From the NCBI GenBank assembly GCA_016708875.1, contig JADJFA010000042.1, positions 124,001 through 188,000 of the forward strand: 64,000 nt of DNA, in the 5' to 3' direction. Positions 34,537 to 48,300 of this stretch are shown in pieces. The translations under genes were made by a program, and so were the position numbers. Source of the stretch: Lewinellaceae bacterium (GTDB taxonomy: Bacteria > Bacteroidota > Bacteroidia > Chitinophagales > Saprospiraceae). Each line of letters starts with the position of its first letter. Position 1 is the first letter of the stretch. The notes beneath the pieces were generated by a model. The model had not been told where the DNA came from. It worked only from the letters and a program-made list of their open reading frames with translations, and searched no databases.

Positions 34537-35136
34537 TTATTTCAATTCTTTTTCGATTACTGGTATTAATTTGTTTTTTATTTCTTCCACAGCCGTTGAG
34601 TCAGATTTTCCGCCAGAAAATGCCAGTATAACTTCTGCATTTTTATTCAATAGAAATGTAGTTGGAAATCCCCAGCGAAGATTGAAATTGTTTTGCATGA
34701 TTTCATTTCCGTTCGGTACTTGTTCAAATTTCCATGGATTTTCAGTTAAGAAGTCTTTTATGTCCTGACTATTATCTCTTCCAATTGCGATGTAATTAAA
34801 TTTATTTGCTCCATACCTTTCAACGATCGAATTTAGTCCAGGGATCTCTGCAACACATGGAGGGCATGAGGTGAACCAGAAATTGATAATACTAAATTTT
34901 CCTTTTAACAATTCCCGATTGATTTTTTTACCCTCAATGGTAGTTGCCTCAAATTCAGGAATTTGAGCCCCAACAATGCAATCAGCATCTTCAAGTAAAA
35001 AGGCATTTGGATTATCTTTCTGTTTTTCTTTTTGAATTCGATTGCAGTTTTCAAGTCCTTCGGCATAGGTTAGCACCTTAGATTTTTGGCAACCAATGAT
35101 CAACAGGAGAAATAATATTGTTGTTAAGTATTTCAT
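34537..35136 (-). CDS. TlpA-family thiol-disulfide lipoprotein
   Basis: A 199-residue protein with a lipoprotein signal (LFLLLIIGC, lipid on C16), so it is membrane-anchored. After a ~50-residue linker with further Cys comes a TlpA/ResA fold: GAQIPEFEATTIEGKKINRE, GKFSIINFWFTSCPPCVAE with a CPPC active site, and WGFPTTFLLNKNAEVILAF with the cis-Pro loop. Reducing-side thiol exchange in the periplasm, for example in cytochrome c maturation, is the family role. The gene is clearly more AT-rich than its neighbours, hinting at separate ancestry. It is unlike the two T9SS-exported thioredoxins in this window. Confidence 0.93.
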   Translation of the reverse strand: MKYLTTILFLLLIIGCQKSKVLTYAEGLENCNRIQKEKQKDNPNAFLLEDADCIVGAQIPEFEATTIEGKKINRELLKGKFSIINFWFTSCPPCVAEIPGLNSIVERYGANKFNYIAIGRDNSQDIKDFLTENPWKFEQVPNGNEIMQNNFNLRWGFPTTFLLNKNAEVILAFSGGKSDSTAVEEIKNKLIPVIEKELK

Positions 35137-35260
35137 GTTTTTTTATAATCGCACACAAAAACCGGAAAGAATGCCAAACCGCCAAATATTTTCCGGGCCA
35201 AAACAAAATGTTAGGGAATCATGCATTGCACTTCTGAGCGTATGTTCCTTAATAAAGGAA

Positions 35261-35291
35261 GGCCTGCCCACCGTTTTCCAGTGAGCAGGCC
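35261..35291 (-). terminator. hairpin after adhesin copy A
   Basis: GGCCTGCCCAC pairs with GTGAGCAGGCC (one mismatch). On the minus strand it lies 27 bp past the stop at 35318, but only a weak T-stretch follows. Copy B has no equivalent. Confidence 0.5.
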
Positions 35292-35317
35292 CTCCTAAAT
35301 GTATTGCAACAATTACA

Positions 35318-38300
35318 CTATCGCTGTAGCGTCACATCCCCAGTAAATAATTCCTCTTTCCCGTCTGCAAAGAGAATAACCGCCTGCCAGACAAACACTC
35401 CCGGGTTTAATTTTTGCCCCTTGAAGGTGCCGTCCCAGCCAATGTTCTGGTCATCGGGTGCGAAGTCGTTCCGCTCATATACAGCCTCTCCCCAGCGGGA
35501 ATAGACCCGCAAAGACTTGATTCGTTGCACCGCCACCGGACTGGCGTAAATCGAAAAAAGCTCGTTTCTGCCGTCATCGTTGGGCGAGAAGATATTCGGG
35601 CCATAAATCTTGCGGGTCTTGTCAACCGTCAGGCTGACGATTCCGCGAGCCTCGCAGCCTGCGTCGGAGATCACCAAAATTTCATATACGGTATTGTCGA
35701 GTGGCGAAGCCAGCGGGTTTAGGCAAGTTGGACAATCCAAACCTATTGAAGGTGTCCAGATGATTGAGGCGATATCTGCCGGGTCAATATTGACCTGAAC
35801 ATCCATTTGGTAACTGTATCCCAGATCCACCTCGGCTCCTGCCGTCAAGTTGAGTTCTACCACTGCGGGGACTTCTACCGTTACCACTGCTGTGGCGGAA
35901 CAGCCGTTGCCGCCTTCCACCAAAACGGTGTACGTTCCGGGTGTAATGTTCGCAAACTGGCTTTGAGCACCTGGCTGGCTTCCGTTCAGGCTATACAGGA
36001 TTGGGTCAGAAAGACCAGTCACAGAATCAACGAGCACCGTGCCTTCCAGTTCCATGCAAGTGGGTTGAATCACCGATGCAAATGCAACGGGGACTTCCGG
36101 CAGAATGATCACTTCACTCGTTGCGGTACAACCGTTCGCTGGATTGGTTACCAGAAGTGAATAAGTGCCCGCTTCGTCAATGAGCGGGCTGGCGCTGTTG
36201 GCTCCCGAGACAAAATGACCGTCCACGCTCGACCATTGGTAGCCCAGATTTGGTGCACCTGTGCCGCTGCCATTGAGCGCTGCCGTTTCACCTGCACAAT
36301 CCAGCGTGAATGGAGTGCCGGCATTAGCCGTGGGCGGGGTCTGGTTGGCGATGACCACCACTGAAGTGGCGTTGTCACACTGATTGGCCGGGTTTTCGCC
36401 GAACAAATAATACGTACCAGGGCTATTCACCGAAAGCGTTGCGCCGTTGCCTACAATCGTTGTGTCCGGTCCACTGATGGTCGCCCATGAGAACTGAATC
36501 CCACTAGTCGGCGAACTTCCCGTAAGTGTTTGCGAAGGCGAAGTACAAGTTAACTGCCCCGGATTCGCCACGGAAAGCGTGGGCGGGTTGAGGTTTTGGG
36601 TAACTGTGATACTGGCTGTTGCGGAACAAAAAGTCACATTGTCTGTCACGACCAAATCATATTGACCGGGGCCATTTACGGAGAGTGTGTTGCCACTGCA
36701 CAGAACGTTCCCGTTGTTGAGCCACTGAAGCGTGGTGGCATTGGCGGTTCCCGTCACGGTTCCATTCAGCACAGTGGATTGAATGCTGCAATCCAGAACA
36801 GTGGTACTGGCGCTGATATTCCCTTGTGGTTGATTGGAAATATCGGTTACGGTTACGGTCGTGGTGTTTGAACAGCCATTAGCCGTCACCACCAGTGTAT
36901 ACGTCCCGGCGGTAGCCGCTGTAACCGTGGCCTGGGCAGGGTTGCCGACAATAGAGCCAGTGTACAAATAACTCGATCCGCTCAAATTTGAAGTACCCTG
37001 AAGGGAACTTTGTGTATCCTGGCAATTGATCGGGGCGGGCAGGTTCGCAGAAGCCACCGGGATTTCATTGAACTGAATAGGCGTTCCCTGCGAGTTGACC
37101 GTGCAAAAACCACCAAGGACTACATTCCCGGCAGGGTCGGTTCCCCCGGCCAAAGCAGAGACATAGTAAGTGGTGCCATAAGACATGGTCGCGGGATCAA
37201 AACAGAAAGTAGGCTGGTTGGAGCGGGCAATTTCATTCACGATGGCGCCGCCATTGCCCTCATGAAGGACAAACTGCAACAAATCGCCGCTGCTCAAAAC
37301 CTGACCGTTGGAATTGTAAGTAGCCGTCAAACAGCCGCTGCCGCATAAAGTGAGCAGGGTGTTACTCATAGTACCCACCGCAGTAGCACAGGTAGACACT
37401 GCGACCGAGAAACCGCAGGTGGAAGGGCAGCCATTAGCATCGGTGACAGTCACCCCGTAAGTTGCCTCGCCGAGGTTTGTAATCGGGAAATTGCCGGCCA
37501 AAACAGCCGATTGGGAACCACCTGGCGACCAGGTCACGGTATAAGGCCCAGTGCCCCCGGCGATGTCCACCGAGCCGGCGCCATCCGTAAAGCCAGGTTC
37601 GCTCACCAGCGTTGTGACAGCGCACTGAGCCGTATGGCAGTGGGTTGGCTGACGGTGAACACGGAAGTAGTGGTACAACCCAGATTGTCTGTGACGGTGA
37701 CGGTGTAGGTTCCTGAAACAAGTCCGCTTGGATCCTGCGGGTTACCGGGGATGCCCGGCGACCAATTGTAGGTATAGGGCGCAGTTCCGGTGTTGACCGT
37801 CAAATCAATTGCCCCATCATTTCCGCCAAAACAAAGAACAGCGTTTGGCGAACCGCTCAGGGTAACCGTTCCTGTATTGCTTGCGACGGTGAGATTTGCT
37901 GTGTTGGTGCAAGCGCCGCCAGCACTCACCGTTACGATGTAATTGCCCGCTGCAACATTCACAAGGTCTTCGGTAACATCGCCATTAGACCAGAGGTAGG
38001 TGTAAGTGCCTGCGGGGGTGATGGTCAAGTCAATAGCGCCGTTGTTGGTGACACAAGAGGTTGCAGGACTCAGGGTACTGGCGATACTGGGAACAATAAT
38101 ATTCTCATTTACTACAAAATCATCCACAGTGGTACAGCCATTTGCGGCAGTTACCGTTACCGAATAGGGGCCGGCATTGACGGCGATCAAATCCTCGTCG
38201 GTGACTGCGTTTGACCAGATATACTGGTGCGGCGCAGGACTTCCGGAAACACTCAAATCAATGCCCCCGGTGGAATCCCCACAAGTTGCAAGTGTAATAA

Positions 38301-41300
38301 TTTGAGAGAGTAAGGGCGTTGGAACATCGCTGGTGACGATGAAAACTGCTGTGTTGGTACAGTTACCCCCCGCGCTGACGGTTACAGTGTAGGTGCCTGC
38401 CTGGAGATTGGATAAGTCTTCGGTGGTTTCTCCCCCGCCTGACCATAAATAGGTTAAGCCCGGAGGAACAGGATTTACGGTCAGGTCAATGGCTCCATTG
38501 TTCAGAATGCAAGAACTGTTGGCACTTGAAGTGCCTCCCAGCCCAAATGAAATGGAATTGCCGGGAATGGTTGCGCTGGCCGTAGCCGTGCAGTTATTGG
38601 CGTCAGTCACGATGACCGTATAAGTGCCAGCCGGGATATTAAGCAGGTCTTCCACGACGTGCATTGTCCCAGAGATAGTCATAAGGACTTGTCCCGCCGC
38701 TCACGGTCAGGTCAATACTGCCGTTGGAAAGTCCGCAAAGTTCGGGCACGATGGATTGGGCAGTAGTGGGGTTCGTGCGTTGGTCCACCACAAAAAAGGA
38801 GGCTGTTGCCGTGCAACTGCCCGATTCCGTAACCGAAACCGTGTATGTGCCTGGGGCAAGACTGTTGAGGTCCTCAGTCGTAGCCATATTTGACCAGGCG
38901 TAGGTGTATGTCCCGGTGGATGGGGTGATGTTCAGGTCAATCGCTCCATTGTTGGTGGCACAGTCGGTCAATGGCGCAGGAGCACCCGCGAGGCTGAAAG
39001 TATTGGCGTTGTTTGGGACGTTGATATTCGCTACCTCCGTACAGCCATTGGCAGCGGTTACCGTGACCGAGTAGTTTCCAGCCAGGATGCCGGAAAGATC
39101 TTCTGTGGTCTCCAAATTTGACCAGCTATAGGTATGAGGGCCAGCAGCTCCTGTGACCATCAAATCAATGGCGCCGTCACTGGCCGCACAAATAGAAGCG
39201 GTGATACCAGCGTCAAGGATGGGAGTGACGGTGTTATCCGCCACGGCAAAAGTTCCGGTGGATTGGCAGGTACCGAGCGTGACCGTTACTGTGTAATTGC
39301 CCGCATCGAGGTTATTGATGTCCTCCGTGATGGAGGCATCCGACCATTCATAGGCATACGCACCAGCAGGTGTCACGGCGATATCCAGGGCGCCATCAGG
39401 GGTCGTACAGGAAGTGTTTCCTGCCGGACTGGCACTCACATTCAGGACGATGTTGTTGTTCAAAACATTCACAGAACGTTCTGCTGTGCAACCATTTGAT
39501 CCTGTAACCGTAACGGTGTATGTACCTGGCGCTACACCGCTGATGTCTTCTGTTATTGCTGCATTTGACCAGAGGTAAGTGAATGGGCCGTTTCCGCTGT
39601 TCACGCTGAGGTCTGCCGCGCCATCGCTCAGACTACAGTTTGCAGCAGTACCCGAAGCGGCAAGGTTGGGCGCCAGGGCATCATCTGGCACAACGTATGT
39701 GCTGGACGACAGGCATGAACCCAGGCTAACGGTAACGGTATAAGTTCCAGGGGCCAGGTTGTTCAAATCTTCGGTGATAGCCGCATTCGACCAGTCGTAG
39801 GAATAAGTTCCTGCTGGGTTTACCGCGATATCAATAGAACCATTTGCATTGAGGCAGGAGGTGTTTCCAATGGGTATTCCGTTGATATTGAGGGCAATGC
39901 CATTGTTCAAAACATTCACGGTGTTCACAGCGGTACAACTGTTCGCCCCGGTTACCGTAACCGTGTAAGTGCCTGGCGCTAAATTGGCGAGGTCCTCTGT
40001 GGTATCGGTGGTGGACCAGATGTAAGTAAATGGCGCGGTGCCTCCTGTTACATTGATGTCTGCCGCGCCATTGTTCAAACTACAGTTGGCGGCCGTACTG
40101 GAAGCGGCCAGGTTGGGGGGTAAGGCATTGTTGATCACTGCAAAAGTGTCCAGCGCCATACAAGTGCCCCCAAGGTCACTGTCACCAGATAACTACCCTC
40201 CAGTCAGGTTAAACAGGCTATCGGTAGTTTGCCCGTTCGACCATAAATAGTGTATAAAGTATCGAATGGAGTGACATTCAACTCAATAGTGCCAGTGGGA
40301 GCGGAGCAGGAAAAGTTGTCAATCACATTTCCTTGTACTCGGATGGTATCATTGAAATTAGGTACAATGAACGTATTCTGGTTTATGCATCCCACTGCGG
40401 AGGTTACGATCACAGAGAAGGTGTCGGCCAGAACTCCGATCAGGTCTTCGGTCGTTGCTCCATTTGACCACAGGTAGGTAAGTGGTAATGTAGCCTGTCC
40501 GCCCACCATCAAATCAACGCCACCATTGGCTAAATTACAAGTGCTGGTGTCGACCAATCCCGGAAGTTGGGGTATTCAACGGCATCTAAAACCGAGTAGG
40601 TTTCTTCTGCTGTACAGGTACCACCAGCGCTGATGGTAACCGTATAATCTCCCGGGGCGAGCGGAAACAAAAGCTTCGTAGTAGCGCCGTTTGACCATTG
40701 ATAGGCCAGGGTGGCAGGAAACAACGAGAGGTTGATTCTCCCATTGATGGTATCACAGGAAGTGTTGTCAGTCACGGCCGCAGCATAACCAAGCAGCGTT
40801 TGATTGTCATCTACGATGGTTGAGCTGGTCGTGCTACAACCATTGGTGGGAGAGGTTAGCGTTACATCGTAGGTTCCTCCGGGAATATTCATCAGGTCTT
40901 GGGTTGTAGCGCCGTTTGACCATTCGTATGTATAAAGGGGCACCCCGCCAGGAAGCGGGTTAAATTAATGGCTCCATTACTCAGCCCGCAACTGCCCGCA
41001 GTATTGGCAAACGAAAGATCAGGAAATGCCGGTTCGTGGTATACGAAAAAACCTTCAGTATCCGTACAAGTGCCTAATAACGTGACTGTTACCATATAGG
41101 TCTCGCTTGGAAGAGCGGTTATATTTTGGGTGGTTGCCCCATTCGACCACAGGAAAGTAGCACCGGGAAGATGCCAAGGCGCATCCGTAGTGAGAGAGAT
41201 TGATATGCTCCCATTACTGCCAATACAGACAGTATTATCCGTGACCACCCAACCAGATACATTTATATCATAGGTTCCCCGGATTAACTGTTCCCGTGTA

Positions 41301-42143
41301 CGTAGTGCTACAACCATCAGCTCCCGTTACCGTGATGGTGTAATCGCCTGCAGCAAGATCAGTTATCAGAACAGTGGTTTCGCCATTCGTCCATTCGTAG
41401 GTATAGGGCTGTATTCCGCCCATAGGGAACACACTTGCCGTTCCGTTACTGGTTTCACAATAATCTGTTCCAAAGGCAGGAAAAGTTATAGCTGGGGCAT
41501 TGGTCAGATTCTGTACTACAAATGTTTCTACTGCACTGCAAGTAACCCCCACGGTAACGGTAACGGTGTAGGTTCCCGGGTCCAGGCCCGAAAGATCTTC
41601 ACTTGTTGCCCCGTTTGACCATTCGACATCATATCCAAAAAACACTCCAGTCACCGTCAAATCAATCGCCCCATTGCTGGTGCCATTACAAAGGGTATTC
41701 CCGGTAGCTACCCCCGCCACGGTCGGTGGATTATTGATATTACCCACAAAAGCGACTGCCACCGACCAACCTCCGTTGGCATCAAAAATGGTTACATTAT
41801 ATTGTCCGGTTGTAAGACCAGTAAGGTCTTGCGTGCCTGCGCCGTTTGACCATAAATAGTTACATGGACAATTTATGGCAGGGTCTGGAATCAGGTCAAT
41901 GGTTCCAACACCCGTGCCACACCAATCATCGTTTACAATTACATCCGAATCTGCGGGTTTTACCGAAACGGCCATAGAATCCGGTTCAGTATTCGAAGGC
42001 TGGATGTTGTTTTCTGTTTTTAGCTCTTCTGACAACAACAGTGTGTCTGCGGGTTCCGAGAAAGCCGGAACTAAGGGTTTTGCCCAAAGTGAGGCGCTAA
42101 AAAATGGTAAAAAACAAATAAGTAGTTTTGTAAAAATCTTCAT
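35318..42143 (-). pseudogene. SprB-repeat adhesin copy A, T9SS type B sorting domain, frame broken at about six places
   Basis: Seven overlapping open frames (41268-42143, 40892-41317, 40530-40943, 40204-40557, 38639-40159, 37603-38682, 35318-37678) together give one ~2270-residue protein parallel to copy B (42328-49141). It starts with a signal peptide (MKIFTKLLICFLPFFSASLWA) and carries ~25 SprB-type modules ending in GTYTVTVT-like strands. It ends with a CHU_C/type B sorting domain (YGPNIFSPNDDGRNE, VYSRWGEAVYERN, LFTGDVTLQR). Compared with copy B, the frame is lost near 41275, 40960, 40570, 40165-40250, 38655 and 37625, by one or two bases each, often in G/C runs. It may be a decaying copy or an intact gene with consensus errors. 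Copy B, lying upstream on the same strand, could read into it. Confidence 0.8.
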
Positions 42144-42231
42144 GGGAAAACAGTTTTTGTTATGAGCTCCCCAGACATGTCAGGGAAGTGTTTTGGAACG
42201 ATCACCAGCTTAATAGGAGAGACTTGCAGGC

Positions 42232-42239
42232 CAAAGATA
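42232..42239 (-). promoter_or_regulatory. -7 element of adhesin copy A
   Basis: TATCTTTG on the minus strand, about 90 bp before the ATG, within a block conserved with copy B. Confidence 0.5.
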
Positions 42240-42327
42240 AGATTGTCCTCCATTTCGCTTCACCGATGCAGAAAATTCGATCGAAACTATTGGAAGCAGG
42301 CCCTATTAGATACATTCTAACACCTAA

Positions 42328-45300
42328 CTATCGCTGTAGCGTCACATCCCCAGTAAATAATTCCTCTTTCCCGTCTGCAAAGAGAATAACTGCCTGCCAG
42401 ACAAACACTCCCGGGTTTAATTTTTGCCCCTTGAAGGTGCCGTCCCAGCCAATGTTCTGGTCATCGGGTGCGAAGTCGTTCCGCTCATATACAGCCTCTC
42501 CCAGCGGGAATAGACCCGCAAAGACTTGATTCGTTGCACCGCCACCGGACTGGCGTAAATCGAAAAAAGCTCGTTTCTGCCGTCATCGTTGGGCGAGAAG
42601 ATATTCGGGCCATAAATTTTGCGGGTCTTGTCAACCGTCAGGCTAACGATTCCACGGGCCTCGCAGCCTGCGTCGGAGATCACCAAAATTTCATATACAG
42701 TATTGTCGAGTGGCGAAGCCAATGGGTTTAGGCAAGTTGGACAATCCAAACCTATTGAAGGTGTCCAGATGATTGAGGCGATATCTGCCGGGTCAATATT
42801 GACCTGAACATCCATTTGGTAACTGTATCCCAGATCCACCTCGGCCCTGCCGTCAAGTTGAGTTCTACCACTGCGGGGACTTCTACCGTTACCACTGCTG
42901 TGGCGGAACAGCCGTTGCCGCCTTCCACCAAAACGGTGTACGTTCCGGGTGTAATGTTCGCAAACTGGCTTTGAGCGCCTGGCTGGCTGCCGTTGAGGCT
43001 ATACAGGATTGGGTCAGAAAGACCAGTCACCGAATCAACGAGCACCGTGCCTTCCAGTTCCATGCAAGTGGGTTGAATCACCGATGCAAATGCAACGGGG
43101 ACTTCCGGTAGAATGATCACTTCACTCGTTGCGGTACAACCGTTCGCTGGATTGGTTACCAGAAGTGAATAAGTGCCCGCTTCGTCAATGAGCGGGCTGG
43201 CGCTGTTGGCTCCCGAGACAAAATGACCGTCCACGCTCGACCATTGGTAGCCCAGGTTTGGTGCACCTGTGCCGCTGCCATTGAGCGCTGCCGTTTCGCC
43301 TGCACAATCCAGCGTGAATGGAGTGCCTGCATCGGCTGTAGGCGGTGTCTGGTTGGCGATGACCACCACTGAAGTGGCGTTGTCACACTGATTGGCCGGG
43401 TTTACCCCAAGCAGATAATACGTACCGGGGCTATTCACCGAAAGCGTTGCGCCGTTGCCTACAATCGTTGTGTCCGGGCCACTGATAGTTGCCCATGAGA
43501 ACTGAATCCCGCTGGTCGGCGAACTTCCCGTAAGTGTTTGCGAAGGTGAAGTACAGGTCAACTGTCCCGGATTCGCCACGGAAAGCGTGGGCGGGTTGAG
43601 GTTTTGGGTAACTGTGATACTGGCTGTTGCGGAACAAAAAGTCACATTGTCTGTCACGACCAAATCATATTGACCGGGGCCATTTACGGAGAGTGTGTTG
43701 CCACTGCCCAGAACGTTCCCGTTGTTGAGCCACTGAAGCGTGGTGGCATTGGCGGTTCCCGTCACGGTACCATTCAGCAAAGTGGATTGAATGCTGCAAT
43801 CCAGAACAGTGGTACTGGCGCTGATATTCCCTTGTGGTTGATTGGAAATATCGGTCACGGTTACGGTCGTGGTGTTTGAACAGCCATTAGCTGTCACCAC
43901 CAGGGTATACGTCCCGGCGGTAGCCGCGGTAACCGTGGCCTGGGCAGGGTTGCCGACAATAGAGCCGGTGCTGGTGCTCCACAAATAACTCGATCCGTTC
44001 AAATTTGAAGTACCCTGGAGAGAACTTTGTAAATCCTGGCAATTGATCGGGGCGGGCAGGTTCGCAGAAGCCACCGGGATTTCATTGAACTGAATAGGCG
44101 TTCCCTGCGAGTTGACTGTGCAAAAACCACCAAGGACTACATTCCCGGCCGGGTCGGTTCCCCCGGCCAATGCAGAGACATAGTAAGTGGCGCCATAAGA
44201 CATGGTCGCGGGATCAAAACAGAAGGTCGGTTGGTTGGAGCGGGCAATTTCATTCACGATGCTTGCGCCGTTGCCCTGGTGAAGGACAAATTGCAATAAA
44301 TCGCCGCTGCTCAAAACCTGACCGTTGGAGTTGTAAGTAGCCGTTAAACAGCCGCTTCCACATAAAGTGAGCAGGGTGTTATCCATGGTGCCCACCGCAG
44401 TAGCACAGGTAGACACTGCGACCGAGAAACCGCAGGTGGAAGGGCAGCCATTAGCATCGGTGACAGTCACCCCGTAAGTTGCCTCGCCGAGGTTTGTAAT
44501 CGGGAAATTGCCGGCCAGAACAGCCGATTGGGAACCACCTGGCGACCAGGTCACGGTATAAGGCCCAGTGCCCCCGGCGATGTCCACCGAGCCGGCGCCA
44601 TCCGTAAAGCCAGGTTCGCTCACCAGCGTTGTGACAGCGCATTGAAGCTGTATGGCAGTGGGTTGGCTGACGGTGAACACGGAAGTAGTGGTACAACCCA
44701 GATTGTCTGTGACGGTGACGGAATAAGTTCCTGAAACAAGTCCGCTCGGATCCTGCGGGTTACCGGGGATGCCCGGCGACCAATTGTAGGTATAGGGCGC
44801 AGTTCCGGTGTTGACCGTCAAATCAATAGCGCCATCATTTCCGCCAAAACAAAGGACTGCGTTTGGCGTACCGCTCAGGGTAACCGTTCCCGTATTGCTC
44901 GCGACGGTGAGATTTGCTGTGTTGGTGCAAGCACCGCCAGCACTCACTGTTACGATGTAATTGCCCGCTGCGATATTCAGAAGGTCTTCGGTAACATCAC
45001 CATTAGACCAGAGGTATGTGTAAGTCCCTGCGGGGGTGATGGTCAAGTCAATAGCGCCGTTGTTGGTGACACAAGAGGTTGCAGGACTCAGGGTACTGGC
45101 GATACTGGGAACAATAATATTCTCATTTACTACAAAATTATCCACCGTAGTACAGCCGTTTGCGGCAGTTACTGTTACCGAGTAGGTGCCGGCAGTGACG
45201 GCGTTTAAATCCTCGTCGGTGACAGCATTTGACCAGATATACTGGTGCGGCGCAGGACTTCCGGAAACACTCAGGTCAATGCCCCCGGTGGAATCCCCAC

Positions 45301-48300
45301 AAGTTGCAAGTGTAATAATTTGAGAGAGCAAAGGCGTTGGAACATCGCTGGTGACGTTGAAAACCGCCGTGTTGGTACAGTTACCCCCCGCGCTGACGGT
45401 TACGGTGTAAGTGCCTGCCGGGAGATTGGATAAATCTTCAGTGGTTTCTCCCCCGCCTGACCATAAATAGGTTAAGCCCGGAGGAACAGGATTTACGGTC
45501 AGGTCAATGGCTCCATTGTTCAGAATGCAAGAACTGTTGGCACTTGAAGTGCCTCCCAGCCCAAACGAAATGGAATTGCCGGGTATGGTTGCGCTGGCCG
45601 TAGCCGTACAGTTATTGGCGTCAGTCACGATGACCGTATAAGTACCAGCCGGGATATTAAGCAGGTCTTCCACGACTTGTGCATTGTCCCAGAGATAGTC
45701 ATAAGGACTTGTCCCGCCGCTCACGGTCAGGTCAATACTGCCGTTGGAAAGTCCGCAAAGTTCGGGCACGATGGATTGGGCAGTAGTGGGGTTCGTGCGT
45801 TGGTCCACCACAAAAAAGGAGGCTGTTGCCGTGCAACTGCCTGATTCCGTAACCGACACCGTGTATGTGCCTGGGGCAAGACTGTTGAGGTCCTCAGTCG
45901 TAGCCATATTTGACCACTCGTAAGTGTATGTCCCGGTGGATGGGGTGATGTTCAGGTCAATCGCTCCATTGTTGGTGGCACAGTCAGTCAATGGCGCAGG
46001 GGCGCCCGCGAGGCTGAAAGTATTGGCGTTGTTTGGGACGTTGATATTCGCTACCTCCGTACAGCCATTGGCAGCGGTGACCGTGACCGAGTAGTTTCCA
46101 GCCAGGATGCCGGAAAGATCTTCTGTGGTCTCCAAATTTGACCAGCTATAGGTATGAGGACCAGCAGCTCCTGTGACCATCAAATCAATGGCGCCGTCAC
46201 TGGCCGCACAAATAGAAGCGGTGATACCAGCGTCAAGGATGGGAGTGACAGTGTTATCCGCGACTGCAAAAGTTCCGGTGGATTGGCAGCTGCCCAGCGT
46301 GACCGTTACGGTGTAATTGCCCGCATCGAGGTTATTGATGTCCTCCGTGATGGCGGCATTCGACCATGCATACGTATACGCACCAGCAGGTGTCACGGCG
46401 ATATCCAGGGCGCCATCAGGGGTCGTGCAGGAAGTGTTTCCTGCCGGGCTGGCATTCACATTCAGGACGATGTTGTTGTTCAAAACATTGACAGAACTTT
46501 CTGCTGTGCAACCATTTGATCCTGTAACCGTAACGGTGTATGTACCTGGCGCTACACCGCTGAGGTCTTCTGTTATTGCTGCATTTGACCAGAGGTAAGT
46601 GAATGGGCCGTTTCCGCCGTTCACGTTGAGGTCTGCCGCGCCATCGCTCAAACTACAGTTTGCCGCAGTACCCGAAGCGGCAAGGTTGGGTGCCAGGGCA
46701 TCATCTGGCACAACGTAGGTGCTGGACGAGAGGCAAGAACCCAGGCTAACGGTAACGGTATAAGTTCCAGGGGCCAGGTTGTTCAAATCTTCGGTGATAG
46801 CCGCATTCGACCAGTCGTAGGAATAAGTTCCTGGTGGGTTTACCGCGACATCAATGGAACCATTTGCATTGAGGCAGGAGGTGTTTCCAATGGGTATTCC
46901 GTTGATATTGAGGGCAATGCCATTGTTCAAAACATTCACGGTGTTCACAGCGGTACAACTGTTCGCCCCGGTTACCGTAACCGTGTAAGTGCCTGGCGCT
47001 AAATTGGCGAGGTCCTCTGTAGTATCGGTAGTTGACCAGATAAAGGTGAAAGGCGCGGTGCCTCCCGTTACATTGATGTCGGCTGCGCCATTGTTCAAAC
47101 TACAGTTGGCGGCTGTACTGGAAGCGGCCAGGTTGGGGGGTAAGGCATTGTTGATCACCGCAAAAGTGTCCAGCGCCATACAAGTGCCACCCAAGGTCAC
47201 TGTCACGAGATAATTGCCTCCAGTCAGGTTAAACAGGCTGTCGGTAGTTTGCCCGTTCGACCATAAATAAGTGTATAAAGTATCGAATGGAGTGACATTC
47301 AACTCAATAGTGCCAGTGGGAGCGGAGCAGGAAAAGTTGTCAATCACATTTCCTTGTACTCGGATGGTATCATTGAAATTAGGTACAATGAACGTATTCT
47401 GGTTTGTACATCCCACTGCGGAGGTTACGACCACGGAGAAGGTGCCGGCCAGCACTCCGATCAGGTCTTCGGTCGTTCCTCCATTTGACCACAGATAAGT
47501 AAGGGGTGTTGTAGCTTGCCCTCCCACCATCAAATCAACGCCACCATTGGCTAAATTACAAGTGCTGGTGTCGACCAATCCCGGAAGTTGGGGGTATTCT
47601 GTGACATCGCCTACATAATAGGTTTCTACTGCTGTACAGGTGCCACCAGCGCTGATGGTAACCGTATAATCTCCCGGGGCGAGCGGAAACAAATTCTTGG
47701 TAGTAGCGCCGTTCGACCATTGATAGGCCAGGGTGGCAGGAAACAGGGACAGGTTGATCCTCCCATTGATGGTATCGCAAGCAGAATGGTCTGTTATGGC
47801 CGCACCATAACTAAAAAGCGTTTCATTGTCTTCTACGATGGTTGAGCTGGTCGTGCTACAACCAGTGGTGGGAGAGGTTAAAGTCACATCATAAGTTCCA
47901 CCGGGAATGTTTGACAAGTCTTGAGTTGTAGCACCGTTTGACCATTCGTATGTATAAGGGGGCACCCCGCCAGGAAGGGGGGTTAAATTAATGGCTCCGT
48001 TATTCAGCCCGCAACTTTCTGCGGTGTTGGTGAATGAAAGATCAGGGAATGCCGGATCGTGGTAAATGTAGAAGCCTTCAGTGTCCGTACAAGTGCCTAA
48101 TACCGTGACTGTTACAAAATAAGTCCCGCTAGGAACGTTGACCAGATCTTGTGTGGTTGCTCCATTCGACCACAAGTAAGTAGGAACAGGGTGCCAAATT
48201 GCTCCCTGCGTAATACTTATATCAATGGCCCCATTAGCGCTATTACAAATGGTATTATTGGTAACTACATAACTACTAACGTCCACAGGCATGTCCTCTG

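Noticed and set aside
36596..36871. Recurring plus-strand frames opposite both adhesin copies (also 43604-43879, 39134-39499 and 46154-46519)
   Set aside because: They appear in pairs because the two adhesin copies are duplicates; they are shadows of the coding strand with no independent support.
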